Assembly: GCA_964638035.1 (NCBI GenBank)
Contig: CAZWXD010000003.1
Coordinates: 107,517-171,516 of the forward strand
Origin: JAGGAG01 sp964638035
GTDB lineage: Bacteria; Gemmatimonadota; Gemmatimonadetes; Gemmatimonadales; GWC2-71-9
Direction of reading: 5' to 3'
Length of the DNA stretch: 64,000 nucleotides
This document shows positions 56,078 through 63,858 of the stretch, piece after piece. Position numbers and translations under genes: made by a program. Below the pieces are notes generated by a model, which saw nothing but the letters and a program-made list of their open reading frames with translations, did not search any database and had not been told where the DNA came from. Numbering within the stretch: the first letter of the stretch is position 1; each line of letters begins with the position of its first letter.

Positions 56078-56887
56078 ATGACTGCCATCGCACCAGACCT
56101 TGCCGCCCTCAAGGCCCGCCAGCGTGCCACCTGGGCAACCGGCAACTACGCCGTGATCGGGACCACCCTCCAGCTCGTCGGCGAATCGCTGATGGAGGCG
56201 CTCGACCTGCGCGCTGGCTCGCGCGTGCTGGATGTCGCGGCCGGGAATGGCAATGCCACCCTCGCCGCCGCCCGGCGTGCCTGCGAGGTCACGTCCACCG
56301 ACTATGTGCCTGCGCTCCTCGAGGCGGGCCGCCGTCGCGCAGAGGCCGAGGGACTGGAGGTCGCGTTCCGCGAGGCGGACGCCGAGGCATTGCCCTTTGC
56401 CGATGGCGAGTACGACGTGGTCGTCTCCACGTTCGGGGTGATGTTCACGCCCAACCAGGAGCAGGCCGCTGCCGAAATGCTGCGCGTGTGCCGAGCGGGT
56501 GGCAGCATCGGGCTGGCGAACTGGACGCCGGATGGGTTCATCGGGCAGGTCTTCCGCCTCATCGGGCGCTACCTCCCCCCCGTGCAGGGCGCCAGGTCCC
56601 CGGTGCTCTGGGGCACCCACGCCAGGCTGCGCGAACTCTTCGGTGAGGACGTCGGGATGCATGCCACGCACCGCATGTTCATGTTCCGCTACCCGTCGCC
56701 GGAGCACTGGGTGGAGTCCTTCCGTACCTGGTACGGCCCCATCAACCGCGCCTTCGCCACGCTCGAGGGTGAGCAGCAGGCCAGCTTCGGGCGGGAGTTG
56801 CTCGAGCTCATCCGTGCCGGGAACCGATCGGGCGACGGAACCCTGGTGTTGCCGGCGGAGTACCTCGAGGTCGTGATCCGGAAGTAG
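56078..56887 (+). CDS. Class I SAM-dependent methyltransferase (UbiE-like)
   Basis: A 269-residue methyltransferase. Motif I is VLDVAAGNGNATL, the acidic strand end is EVTSTDYVP, and the FREADAEALPFADGEYDVVVS and later RVCRAGGSIGLANW segments (shown in parts) follow the Methyltransf_11 pattern. The substrate is unknown; small-molecule methylation is typical. The N-terminus (LKARQRATWATGNYA) is shared with many actinobacterial and Gemmatimonadota paralogues. Confidence 0.88.
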   Translation: MTAIAPDLAALKARQRATWATGNYAVIGTTLQLVGESLMEALDLRAGSRVLDVAAGNGNATLAAARRACEVTSTDYVPALLEAGRRRAEAEGLEVAFREADAEALPFADGEYDVVVSTFGVMFTPNQEQAAAEMLRVCRAGGSIGLANWTPDGFIGQVFRLIGRYLPPVQGARSPVLWGTHARLRELFGEDVGMHATHRMFMFRYPSPEHWVESFRTWYGPINRAFATLEGEQQASFGRELLELIRAGNRSGDGTLVLPAEYLEVVIRK

Positions 56888-56990
56888 GGCGCGGGTGCGG
56901 GCCGGGTGCGGCCCGGGCCAGCCCCCCACTCACACATCGGTGCCCTGCGCATCATACCGTACCCTGTCCCGATCAGGAGGCTTGGGGAAC

Positions 56991-57380
56991 ATGACCCAGT
57001 CGCGTGACGCCAGTAATCCGACCACGTCCACCCTGCTCTGGCTTGCGAGGCTCGGCGGGGCAGCTGCCATCGTGCCCCTGATGCTCATCGTCTTCGGCGA
57101 ATCGGGGACCGGGCCTGCCGGGGTGCGGGAGTGGGTGTACCTGGCGCTCTTTCCCTTCGGCTTCTCCGCAGGGTACCTCCTCGGGTGGAAGTGGCCACTC
57201 CTGGGTGGCCGCGTCAGCCTGGCCTGCATGGCCCTGAGCCTGGTCGTGGCGGGAAGGCTCTTTGGCCTGCAGGCCTATGCGATCTGGGCAGTCCTGAGTG
57301 TCCCCGGCGTCCTGTACCTCCTGGCTGGATCGAAGTTGCGGGCCGCAGCAGCTCACGGCCGCCCGCCGCAGACGCTGTGA
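56991..57380 (+). CDS. Small membrane protein (DUF7670-like)
   Basis: A 129-residue protein with four hydrophobic helices and no recognised motif. It begins 103 nt after the methyltransferase and ends 11 nt before the VOC gene, so it probably shares a transcript with the latter. The start at 56991 follows gaggcttggggaac, a weak site. Confidence 0.6.
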   Translation: MTQSRDASNPTTSTLLWLARLGGAAAIVPLMLIVFGESGTGPAGVREWVYLALFPFGFSAGYLLGWKWPLLGGRVSLACMALSLVVAGRLFGLQAYAIWAVLSVPGVLYLLAGSKLRAAAAHGRPPQTL

Positions 57381-57391
57381 GGAGGACTGAC

Positions 57392-57781
57392 ATGGATCCA
57401 GGGCTCCCGCTGCGTGCCATCGACTACACCGTCATCTTCGCACGCCGCATGGACGCGATGCGCACGTTCTACGGCTCGGTACTCGGGTTTCCGCTGCACA
57501 GGGAGCTCGGGCCACAGTGGGTCGAGTACCGGGTTGGCTCCAACATCCTGGCCTTGACGGAGCGAGGCCTGATGTTCAATGACCCCGCCCCGCCGGTTGG
57601 CGCGTTGTCGTTGCAGTTGGCGTTCCGTGTTTCGCCGGGTGAGGTGGCGGGTTGTGCCACCACCTTGACTGGGCGTGGTGTCGACATCATCAGTGGTCCC
57701 ACCGACCAGCCCTGGGGGCACCGCACGCTGTTCTTTCGTGATCCTGACGGCAATGTGCTGGAGATCTACGCCGAGACCTGA
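57392..57781 (+). CDS. VOC-superfamily protein (glyoxalase-like)
   Basis: A 129-residue VOC module: DYTVIFARRMDAMRTFYGSV at the start, a central metal-type Glu/His region (WGHRTLFFRDPDGNVLEIY) at the end. It is a distinct paralogue of the protein at 45509. A good ggaggactgac site precedes the ATG at 57392. It is the last chromosomal gene before the integron integrase. Confidence 0.85.
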   Translation: MDPGLPLRAIDYTVIFARRMDAMRTFYGSVLGFPLHRELGPQWVEYRVGSNILALTERGLMFNDPAPPVGALSLQLAFRVSPGEVAGCATTLTGRGVDIISGPTDQPWGHRTLFFRDPDGNVLEIYAET

Positions 57782-57905
57782 CCTGCTGCGAGCGGCCGCT
57801 TCGAGACCGCGGGCACGTGCGGCTTCGGCGAAGCACGCGACGACATGCACCCTGCTGCGTTCTCCCGCCTCTGCCGTTCCAGGTTCGCGAGCACAACGTA
57901 GGGGG

Positions 57906-58865
57906 ATGAGCGAGCCCGTCCCACGCCTCCTCCCCAGCCTCCGGACCGAGCTTCGGACCAGGCACTACAGCCACGCCACCGAGGAAGCGTACGTGGGGTG
58001 GGTCGAGCGGTACGTCCGGTTCAGCGGGATGCGCCATCCTCGCGAGCTGGGGGCCGATGAGGCGCGCGCCTTCCTGAACCACCTGGCGGAGCACCGGAGG
58101 GTCAGCGCGTCCACCCAGACCCAGGCGCTCAGCGCCCTGCTCTTCCTGTATCGTCACGTGCTCCGGACAGACATGGGATGGCTCGATGGCCTGGTGCGGG
58201 CCAAGGCGCCCATCAGGTTGCCGGTCGTCCTCACCAGGGAGCAGGTCGGGACCGTGCTCGATGGGCTCGAGGGCGTCCCCCGGCTCGTGGCGATGCTCCT
58301 CTATGGCAGCGGCCTCCGGCTCATGGAGGCGCATCGCCTCAGGGTCAAGGATGTCGAGTTTGCCAAGGGCCAGCTCCTGGTGCGCCGGGGCAAGGGGGCG
58401 AGGGATCGCCTCACGATGCTTCCTGCGGCGCTGGTGGGCCCACTGCAGCAGCATCTCCAGGCAGTGCGCGCGGCGTTCGAACGCGATGTGGCGGAGGGCG
58501 TGCGGGTTCCCATGCCCGATGCCCTCGAGCGCAAGAAGCCGGGGGCGAGCCAGTCGTGGGCGTGGTGGTGGGTCTTCCCGGCGGGGCGCCGATATGCACC
58601 GGCACGCCACGCGCTGTGGCGCATGTACCTCCATCCAACGGTGGTGCAAAAGGCGGTCGTGGCAGCGGCTCGTCGCGCTGGCCTGGCGCAACGGGTCACC
58701 TGTCACGCCTTTCGCCATTCCTTTGCCACCCATCTCCTGGAGAACGGGTACGACATCCGGACGGTCCAGGAACTCCTGGGCCACCAGAGCGTGGAGACAA
58801 CGATGATCTACACCCATGTGCTCAACAAGGGCGGGCGTGGCGTGCGGAGCCCGCTGGACGGGTGA
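57906..58865 (+). CDS. intI: Integron integrase (tyrosine recombinase)
   Basis: A 319-residue tyrosine recombinase. The catalytic residues are Arg138 (YGSGLRLMEA), His267 and Arg270 (HAFRHSFATH), His293 (LLGHQSVET) and nucleophile Tyr302 (MIYTHV). The insertion at about residues 206-226 (ERKKPGAS then SWAWWWVFPA) is the additional patch found in integron integrases and absent from phage or XerC/D recombinases. It recombines attC and attI sites, capturing and shuffling cassettes. A gtaggggg sequence precedes the ATG. It is unusual in pointing towards its cassettes. No obvious LexA box was recognised in the 124-bp upstream region. Confidence 0.95.
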   Translation: MSEPVPRLLPSLRTELRTRHYSHATEEAYVGWVERYVRFSGMRHPRELGADEARAFLNHLAEHRRVSASTQTQALSALLFLYRHVLRTDMGWLDGLVRAKAPIRLPVVLTREQVGTVLDGLEGVPRLVAMLLYGSGLRLMEAHRLRVKDVEFAKGQLLVRRGKGARDRLTMLPAALVGPLQQHLQAVRAAFERDVAEGVRVPMPDALERKKPGASQSWAWWWVFPAGRRYAPARHALWRMYLHPTVVQKAVVAAARRAGLAQRVTCHAFRHSFATHLLENGYDIRTVQELLGHQSVETTMIYTHVLNKGGRGVRSPLDG

Positions 58866-59029
58866 CTCGGCTATCTGGCACGGCCACAATGGCAGTGCGG
58901 TGCTCAGGAGTGGGCCATCACGAGGCCGCGTATATGGTTATCGGAGTATGGGACGAACGGCCCATGCCGCTTACGCGGTGGGGGGTGACCCGGTAGACTG
59001 GATGTCAGGCAACACAAGTAACAGTTAGG
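58866..59029 (+). other. attI: Candidate attI region with core site
   Basis: The non-coding stretch between intI and the first cassette ends in the core GTTAGGC (59023-59029), where cassette 1 begins after the G. An AT-rich patch near 58929-58951 (gtatatggttatcg) is the only promoter-like sequence and might act as a cassette promoter; this is weak. Confidence 0.7.
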
Positions 59030-59047
59030 CCGCATTGAAAGGGCACC

Positions 59048-59392
59048 ATGCTGAATCGAGCATACTTTGAAACCGTCATCTCGGATCAGTTACGTCTGAT
59101 GGAGAGGCCTTCCCGGCTTCGCATCGTCTTGACAAATGGCGAGGAGTACCTCGTGCATGCGCTCGTCGCCGCACATGACGACTTCGTCGTTCTTGCGGTC
59201 TACAGTGATGGTAAGGCCGTTGAACATTCTAAGAAGTGGCAACAGCAGAATCCCGAGCGAGACGCAGAGATCCTTGACCAGATTGCCGTGCCCTATGCAT
59301 GCATCTTCATGACACAGCTCACGGCCAAGGCTCGCAAGGGAGATGACGCGAAGGCGGTCATCGGTTTTGGCCAGGATCCGACTGCGGCCTAA
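59048..59392 (+). CDS. Cassette 1: hypothetical protein, LSm/Hfq-like fold suspected
   Basis: A 114-residue product. The stretch RLRIVLTNGEEYLVHALVAA, the DDFVVLAVY strand and the late VPYACIFMTQLTAK resemble the strand order of LSm/Hfq-type RNA-binding barrels (inner NG turn, then an IPxxxI-like strand). No family is recognised with certainty. The stop codon lies in the first core of attC1, typical of a compact cassette gene. The ATG is 24 nt after the cassette boundary, with a weak aaaggg site. Confidence 0.65.
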   Translation: MLNRAYFETVISDQLRLMERPSRLRIVLTNGEEYLVHALVAAHDDFVVLAVYSDGKAVEHSKKWQQQNPERDAEILDQIAVPYACIFMTQLTAKARKGDDAKAVIGFGQDPTAA

Positions 59393-59516
59393 CCAGCGCA
59401 TGCAGCCGCCGGCGCCGGGCCATTGATGCGGCACGCGGGCGGCACATGCTTATAGCCTTGAGGTCGCCGCCCGCGCGCCGCGACCGGCGCCGCGGCTGAT
59501 GCGCAGAACGTTAGGC
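59387..59516 (+). other. attC: attC site 1
   Basis: 130 bp bounded by GCCTAAC (59387-59393) and GTTAGGC (59510-59516). The inner arms pair imperfectly (gcgcatgcagccg with cggctgatgcgc), leaving an extrahelical base as in attC hairpins. The cassette 1 stop codon TAA is inside the first core. Confidence 0.9.
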
Positions 59517-59522
59517 GGCGAT

Positions 59523-60596
59523 TCAGAGCCGAGCCAAGCGACCGTCGCCCGCCAGCACCGCATCCCTGGGTGCGCCCTCGATACCCACCCTGACCTCAAT
59601 CCTTTTATCGGCGTACCGCGCAAGAAAGTCCTTGTGTTCTACCACGGCCTCCCGTGGGAGCCAGAGTACCATCGGCGCACCGACGGCGCGCGCTGTAACA
59701 ACCGCAGCCTTCCAAAGCGTGCGGAATTGGCAAAACTCGTCTGCTTTCTTCAAGACTCCCTCGAGCCCAGCACGATTGCTCCGGAAACCAACACCATCGA
59801 TCAAAGCGATCAAACACGGCCGCCGATCGCCAAGAAATTTCTCATCGAGCACACGTTTAGCTTCGTCCACTTCCAAGTGATCCTTGGATTCGCCGTACTG
59901 ACCAATATTCGAAGTGTGCACCGTCGACTTGACGCAAACAGCCGGCAGCTCCGCGGATGGGATGACCAAGTCGAATGACACCCCGTGCACAGTCGCATCA
60001 GGACAAAGCGGGTTCTCCGCCTTTTGTGCTGGCTCGAATGCGATTCCAACGCCAGCCAGCACTCTTGCGAGTCTCCCTTCAGCCTCGTGGCCCTGCCTCT
60101 TCGCACGCTCTTGCCTAACCCAGCCGGGCCAAGTCGCTTGATTCAGAGCCTGCAAGCCTGGCCCAGCATCGTCGTATTCTGCTAAGTACGTGAATACGCC
60201 TTTCAGCTTCGCGACTAGGTATGGCCCCGCCAGTCCCCAAGCGGCATCCGAACCGACGATTCCCCAATGTCCCGACGGCATACGCACTCTCGTCGGTCCT
60301 CCACTGGCGGAGGCCTTGAGGTCAGTGAGAATCTTGTTTCTCGTCAAGCCAACAAGTTGGAGCAGGAGGTGGAAGTACTCCTCACCAAGCCCTCTGATCT
60401 GCTGTCGTACGAACGCCGACAATTCCTCGGCTGCCGCTCCCCTTCCAAACATCTCGATCAAGCCTCGAAGGGCCGCGACTTCCTTCTCCGAAAGCGGCTC
60501 CCTTCGATCAAAGCTCTGCTGAAACTCGTCCTCACTGTGATCCCAGATGTTGCGCTCAAACTCCTCAAGCCGGGCTTTCAGCTCACTCGAATTCAC
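59523..60596 (-). CDS. Cassette 2: type II restriction endonuclease (putative)
   Basis: A 357-residue protein without a recognised family name. Its identity rests on context: it follows a controller-protein gene with a 4-nt overlap and is divergent from a DNA methyltransferase gene. The C-terminal half has a PD-(D/E)xK-like pattern: Asp in SFDLVIPSAEL, then AVCVKST with the Lys. A further DGVGFRSN segment recalls the end of DpnII-like nucleases. The N-terminal 150 residues are helical. The recognition sequence cannot be predicted. The gene is markedly less GC-rich than the surrounding chromosome and stops 12 nt from the cassette boundary. Confidence 0.75.
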   Translation of the reverse strand: MNSSELKARLEEFERNIWDHSEDEFQQSFDRREPLSEKEVAALRGLIEMFGRGAAAEELSAFVRQQIRGLGEEYFHLLLQLVGLTRNKILTDLKASASGGPTRVRMPSGHWGIVGSDAAWGLAGPYLVAKLKGVFTYLAEYDDAGPGLQALNQATWPGWVRQERAKRQGHEAEGRLARVLAGVGIAFEPAQKAENPLCPDATVHGVSFDLVIPSAELPAVCVKSTVHTSNIGQYGESKDHLEVDEAKRVLDEKFLGDRRPCLIALIDGVGFRSNRAGLEGVLKKADEFCQFRTLWKAAVVTARAVGAPMVLWLPREAVVEHKDFLARYADKRIEVRVGIEGAPRDAVLAGDGRLARL

Positions 60597-60868
60597 CGAG
60601 CCCTCCCTCGGCGCAGAGAATCCGATCGCTCGCGATCAACATTCGCAAAGAGCTCCGCGAGCGTGACGCCTAGCGACTGAGCCAGCCGCTCAATATTCGC
60701 AAGGGAGAGGTTTCTCTCGCCGCGCTCGATAGAGCCGACATAAGTCCGGTGAAGGCCACTAATTTCGGCTAGGCGATCCTGGCCAATGCCCTTCTCCGTG
60801 CGAAGCCGTCGGATAACGCGCCCGAAGGCGCCCTTAATGGCCGCGCCCATAGTTCGGTCTAGTTTCAT
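60593..60868 (-). CDS. Cassette 2: controller (C) protein of the restriction-modification system
   Basis: A 91-residue helix-turn-helix protein of the Cro/C1 type (about residues 15-75) with the sequence pattern of restriction-modification C proteins: GLHRTYVGSIERGERNLS and the following IERLAQSLGV. C proteins bind operators upstream of their own gene, delaying endonuclease synthesis until methylation is established. It overlaps the endonuclease start by 4 nt and is divergent from the methyltransferase gene, the arrangement expected for this control. The intergenic region contains candidate boxes. Confidence 0.92.
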   Translation of the reverse strand: MKLDRTMGAAIKGAFGRVIRRLRTEKGIGQDRLAEISGLHRTYVGSIERGERNLSLANIERLAQSLGVTLAELFANVDRERSDSLRRGRAR

Positions 60869-60886
60869 GATGACAATAAGTAGACA

Positions 60887-60926
60887 GACTGTGGGTATTG
60901 ACTTGCAACTCTTCGGTCGTTAGTCT
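60887..60926 (+). promoter_or_regulatory. Divergent control region: promoter for the methyltransferase and candidate C-boxes
   Basis: TTGACT (60898-60903), a 17-bp spacer and TAGTCT (60921-60926) form a good sigma-70-type promoter towards the methyltransferase. Two GACT elements (60887-60890, 60900-60903) 13 bp apart could be C-protein half-sites; one overlaps the -35. Confidence 0.6.
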
Positions 60927-60964
60927 TACACATCGCGACCCACCTCCACTGGAGCGACACTCGA

Positions 60965-61879
60965 ATGCACTCCCCCCCTATCGACATCGCCGGCCAGAAG
61001 GTCTGGCTAAGCACCTCAGAACACATGTCCGGTGTGGCCGATAGGTCAGTCCGGTTCTTCATTACGAGTCCCCCTTACTGGAACCTGAAGGACTACGGCG
61101 CAGACGCACAGATCGGGGACTCCTCATATGAAGAGTATCTCAGTCGAATGGACCGCGTTTGGGCCGAGTGCTACGGCAAAGCCGCGGACGACGCCGTTCT
61201 CGTCGTCAACGTCAACAGTCGTCGACACAAGAAGGTATTGTATCCCATTGCCTTCGACATCGCCAATAGGATGACCGGCTGGCGCCTCTGGGACATAGTT
61301 GTCTGGTATGTCCCCAATGCACTTCCCCAGCCTAACCACTACATTGAGCGGCTTCTGGACAACAAGTTCGAATTCCTATTGGTGTTTACGAAAGACGGAT
61401 GCACCAACTACAAGTTCCACAAGCCCCGCGTGCCGCAGAAGTACCGCGAGGCGGACCCGCGTGAACACAAGAAGAACTCTGCGGGGCGGTGCGTGGGCAA
61501 CATTCTTCGGATTCCCGCTTATCGCCCGCCAAACGTGAAGTCCATGAACTACCACGTAGCAGCCTATCCGGAGGAACTCGTTGCATTCTTCCTTGAGTGT
61601 TACACAGATCCCGGGGACGTAGTTTGTGATCCGTTTCTGGGTTCGGGCACAACCCTTAAGGTGTGCCGCGTCATGGGTCGCAATGGGCTCGGCTTCGAGC
61701 TGAACTCCGAATTTGAGCCCCTTATCCGCGAGCGCATTCTCGAACCATGGGCCGTTCCCGCCTGGACTGATCTCGATATCATCCACTCGACGACCATGGA
61801 GCCCGGGATGACCAAGCCGCGCAAGGTCCAGTTCGCGCGCGAAGGAGAGCAGCTCGCATCGCAGGAGTCATTGCTCTGA
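60965..61879 (+). CDS. Cassette 2: DNA methyltransferase (beta class, N4-cytosine or N6-adenine)
   Basis: A 304-residue type II modification enzyme. The catalytic motif IV is SPPY (residues 35-38), near the N-terminus. The SAM-binding motif I (DPFLGSGTT) is near the C-terminus, so the motif order is that of beta-class enzymes. SPPY is typical of N4-cytosine methylation, though some N6-adenine enzymes have it. The region between (about 90-200) is the target-recognition domain. A ctggagcgac site precedes the ATG. It protects host DNA against the endonuclease of the same cassette and can act before the controller-dependent genes. Confidence 0.93.
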   Translation: MHSPPIDIAGQKVWLSTSEHMSGVADRSVRFFITSPPYWNLKDYGADAQIGDSSYEEYLSRMDRVWAECYGKAADDAVLVVNVNSRRHKKVLYPIAFDIANRMTGWRLWDIVVWYVPNALPQPNHYIERLLDNKFEFLLVFTKDGCTNYKFHKPRVPQKYREADPREHKKNSAGRCVGNILRIPAYRPPNVKSMNYHVAAYPEELVAFFLECYTDPGDVVCDPFLGSGTTLKVCRVMGRNGLGFELNSEFEPLIRERILEPWAVPAWTDLDIIHSTTMEPGMTKPRKVQFAREGEQLASQESLL

Positions 61880-61901
61880 GCGCCAAGGCCGAGCTGTCGC
61901 C

Positions 61902-62006
61902 GCCTAACCTGGGCTTGAAGCTGCCGTGCTCGTGGGACGGCACCAGTGCTGGAGTCCTTCCTCCGCGCGGCCCACTCGCACGCAGCTTAAGCCCTATCCG
62001 TTATGC
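61902..62006 (+). other. attC: attC site 2
   Basis: 105 bp between GCCTAAC (61902-61908) and GTTATGC (62000-62006). Inner arms gggcttgaagctgc and gcagcttaagccc pair with one extra base. It ends cassette 2, starting 22 nt after the methyltransferase stop. Confidence 0.92.
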
Positions 62007-62039
62007 GGACGTGCGCGCGCTCACGGTAGCACACTCTCG

Positions 62040-62573
62040 ATGACCCCGACCATCCGACGCGCCACGCTGGCTGACGCGCCTGCCCTCGCGGAGCTCGCGG
62101 CCCGCACGTTCCGCGACACGTTCGGCGCCGACAACACGCCTGAGGACCTCGCGCTCCATTTGACGACCGCGTACGGAGTCGAGCAGCAATCGCGCGAGAT
62201 CGCGGATGCGGCGACCATCACGCTGGTCGCCGAACACGAGGCCGCGCTCGTCGCCTTCGCCCAGCTTCGGCTCGGCCCTCCGCCCGCGTGCGTGAGTGGG
62301 CCCGACCCGATCGAGATTCAGCGCTTCTACCTGGCATCCGCGTGGCACGGCAGCGGCCTCGCGCATCGACTCATGGAGGCGGCCCTGCACGCCGCGCGTA
62401 CGGAAGGGGCGCGGACAATCTGGCTCGGCGTCTGGGAGCGGAATCCGCGCGCTATCGCCTTCTATCGCAAGGCGGGCTACCAAGACGTCGGGACGCACAC
62501 CTTTGTCGTCGGCACGGACCCGCAGACCGATCGGATCCTCACACGACCGCTCGGCACCGACGGCGCCGCATAA
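62040..62573 (+). CDS. Cassette 3: GNAT-family N-acetyltransferase
   Basis: A 177-residue acetyltransferase with the GNAT fold: TIRRATLADAPALAELA (motif C), the RFYLASAWHGSGLAHRLM segment with the acetyl-CoA-binding Q/RxxGxG/A-type turn replaced by WHGSGLA, and the ENPRAIAFYRKAGY-like ending (NPRAIAFYRKAGYQDVG). Substrates of such cassette-borne enzymes range from amino acids and polyamines to aminoglycosides; none can be assigned. The start at 62040 is inside the cassette; an upstream in-frame start would cross attC2. The stop lies in the first core of attC3. Confidence 0.9.
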   Translation: MTPTIRRATLADAPALAELAARTFRDTFGADNTPEDLALHLTTAYGVEQQSREIADAATITLVAEHEAALVAFAQLRLGPPPACVSGPDPIEIQRFYLASAWHGSGLAHRLMEAALHAARTEGARTIWLGVWERNPRAIAFYRKAGYQDVGTHTFVVGTDPQTDRILTRPLGTDGAA

Positions 62574-62706
62574 CGCAGCTTGCTGCTGATGGTCGCGGCG
62601 CGGTAGCGGGGCTGGGGCGGTCGCCGCGAGCGGGGACGGTGCGGTCTAGCGACCGCCCCACCCCCGCATTCTATTGAAGCGTCCACAGCAGAAGCACACG
62701 TTATGC
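62568..62706 (+). other. attC: attC site 3
   Basis: 139 bp between GCATAAC (62568-62574) and GTTATGC (62700-62706). Inner arms gcttgctgctg and cagcagaagc pair with one unpaired base. The GNAT stop is in the first core and the stop of the antisense cassette 4 gene is in the last. Confidence 0.92.
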
Positions 62707-63090
62707 GGACTTGCCCGAGTCACGAATTTCGCAGCTCCGGCGCGCGAAGCCGTTCCACGCCGCGCCGACGATGAGTGCAATCGCGCCGCCATAGATCATC
62801 TGCATCGCCGGGAAGCCGTGGACGACGATGACCCCGCTGGCCAGCGAGATCGCGCCCAAGCCCCCGATGGTGAGTGGCGCCCAGCGGCCATGCGTCCTCG
62901 CGCCCGTCCAGAAGCCCGTGACGGCGACGCCGAGTGACAGTAGCATCGCGGGCCAGAGGATCCCGTCGTTGCGGAGGAAGCCGAGGCCGAGCGCCGTGAG
63001 ACCTGCAACAATCAGCGGGGTACCTGCGCAGCACAGTGCGGCCAGCACCGCACCGAACACACCTGCCGCGTCGCGCATGGCCGGCTTCAT
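62701..63090 (-). CDS. Cassette 4: MerT/MerC-like membrane protein
   Basis: A 129-residue integral membrane protein with four hydrophobic segments. A vicinal cysteine pair in the first helix (Cys20-Cys21, LAALCCAGTP) is the metal-binding element of MerT/MerC/MerF mercuric-ion importers. It lies last in a minus-strand operon after a MerR-type regulator and a thioredoxin-like protein, and overlaps the latter by 4 nt. The stop codon is formed by the first three bases of the cassette (62701-62703). Family assignment within the Mer transporters is uncertain; it lacks the second Cys pair of MerT. Confidence 0.78.
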   Translation of the reverse strand: MKPAMRDAAGVFGAVLAALCCAGTPLIVAGLTALGLGFLRNDGILWPAMLLSLGVAVTGFWTGARTHGRWAPLTIGGLGAISLASGVIVVHGFPAMQMIYGGAIALIVGAAWNGFARRSCEIRDSGKSA

Positions 63091-63371
63091 CGTCCGGCCT
63101 CCATCAGGGCGGCCCGCAACGCCTCGACACTTGGTCCGCCACCGACGGCGCACCCCGCTCCGCTGGTTGGTGACTTGCGCTCGACGTCGATTCCGTTCAC
63201 AAGGACCGTCGGCGACGAATACCCGCGAAGTCGCGGTGGCGTCGCCGCATCCTCCGAATCCCATTCCGTCCAGCGGGCGGTGGCCCCAAGGCTCCCGAGC
63301 ACTTCGCGGAGCCGCTGGCGAGCTGCGTCGGCGTGCGGACACCCTTCGAAGTATACCAGGTCAATCTGCAT
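63087..63371 (-). CDS. Cassette 4: small thioredoxin-fold protein
   Basis: A 94-residue protein with a thioredoxin/glutaredoxin-like arrangement: beta strand IDLVYFEGCPHA with a single active Cys (Cys11 in CPHA), and the SSPTVLVNGIDV strand holding the cis-proline. A second cysteine (GAGCAV) sits near residue 73. Such proteins are found in mercury operons and in the thioredoxin-like families around them, where they may shuttle Hg(II) or reduce disulfides. It lies between merR (2-nt gap) and the membrane-protein gene (4-nt overlap). Confidence 0.75.
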   Translation of the reverse strand: MQIDLVYFEGCPHADAARQRLREVLGSLGATARWTEWDSEDAATPPRLRGYSSPTVLVNGIDVERKSPTSGAGCAVGGGPSVEALRAALMEAGR

Positions 63372-63373
63372 GG

Positions 63374-63787
63374 CTACGACTCCAGCGCGGGTTCAAGTGC
63401 GGAGAGAATGGGACATGCTTCTGTGACGGCTCGTGCGTCACACGCACGAATGAGACGGCCCAGCACAGCGTCCATGCGCTGCAGCGTCTCGAGGTGTTCA
63501 CGCACGCGTCTCCGCGCGGCTGATGCCGACTGTTTCACCGCGTCGCAGCGCCGCGGCTCGCGGACCCGCAATGCCAGCAGTGCGCGGATCTCATCGAGCG
63601 TGAACCCCATGGCTTGCGCGCGCCGGATGAATGCGACGCGACGGATCGCATCCGGACCGTACTCACGATACCCGGCGGTCGTCCGCCGAGTGGCCATCAG
63701 CAGGCCGCGCCGCTCATAGTATCGGAGCGTCTGCACCCCGACACCGGCCGCCGCGGCCAATGCCCCAATTCGCAGTGGGAGCGTCAT
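63374..63787 (-). CDS. merR: Cassette 4: Hg(II)-responsive MerR-type regulator
   Basis: A 137-residue MerR-family regulator: winged helix with GVGVQTLRYYERRGLL and a dimerisation coiled coil (about 85-115). Cys81, Cys116 and Cys125 have exactly the spacing (35 and 9) of the three mercury ligands of MerR (Cys82, Cys117, Cys126 in Tn501/Tn21). This supports Hg(II) sensing rather than zinc, copper or redox sensing. It is the first gene of its own operon. The promoter in front has the long spacer typical of MerR control, and the ATG is only 5 nt from the -10. Confidence 0.88.
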   Translation of the reverse strand: MTLPLRIGALAAAAGVGVQTLRYYERRGLLMATRRTTAGYREYGPDAIRRVAFIRRAQAMGFTLDEIRALLALRVREPRRCDAVKQSASAARRRVREHLETLQRMDAVLGRLIRACDARAVTEACPILSALEPALES

Positions 63788-63792
63788 GTCTT

Positions 63793-63824
63793 ATCATAAA
63801 CCCTATACGTGGGTAGAGAGTCAA
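63793..63824 (-). promoter_or_regulatory. MerR-type promoter with 20-bp spacer
   Basis: On the minus strand, TTGACT (63819-63824) and TATGAT (63793-63798) are 20 bp apart, longer than the usual 17. An ACCC/GGGT dyad (63800-63803 and 63811-63814) lies within the spacer. This is the layout of MerR-activated promoters. Transcription would start at the merR start codon. Confidence 0.72.
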
Positions 63825-63858
63825 GAGCGGCCGCCGGGCGGCGCGCGCCGACGGTGCC

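Noticed and set aside
57782..57905. A second attI or attC upstream of intI
   Set aside because: No GTTRRRY or RYYYAAC core pair with complementary arms was found in this interval.
59499..59978. A plus-strand gene at the start of cassette 2
   Set aside because: It overlaps attC1 and lies antisense to the putative endonuclease; its composition shows no domain and it has no ribosome-binding site.
61926..62039. Longer GNAT start upstream of 62040
   Set aside because: It would begin inside attC2 of the preceding cassette and cross the recombination point, so it would be broken by cassette movement.
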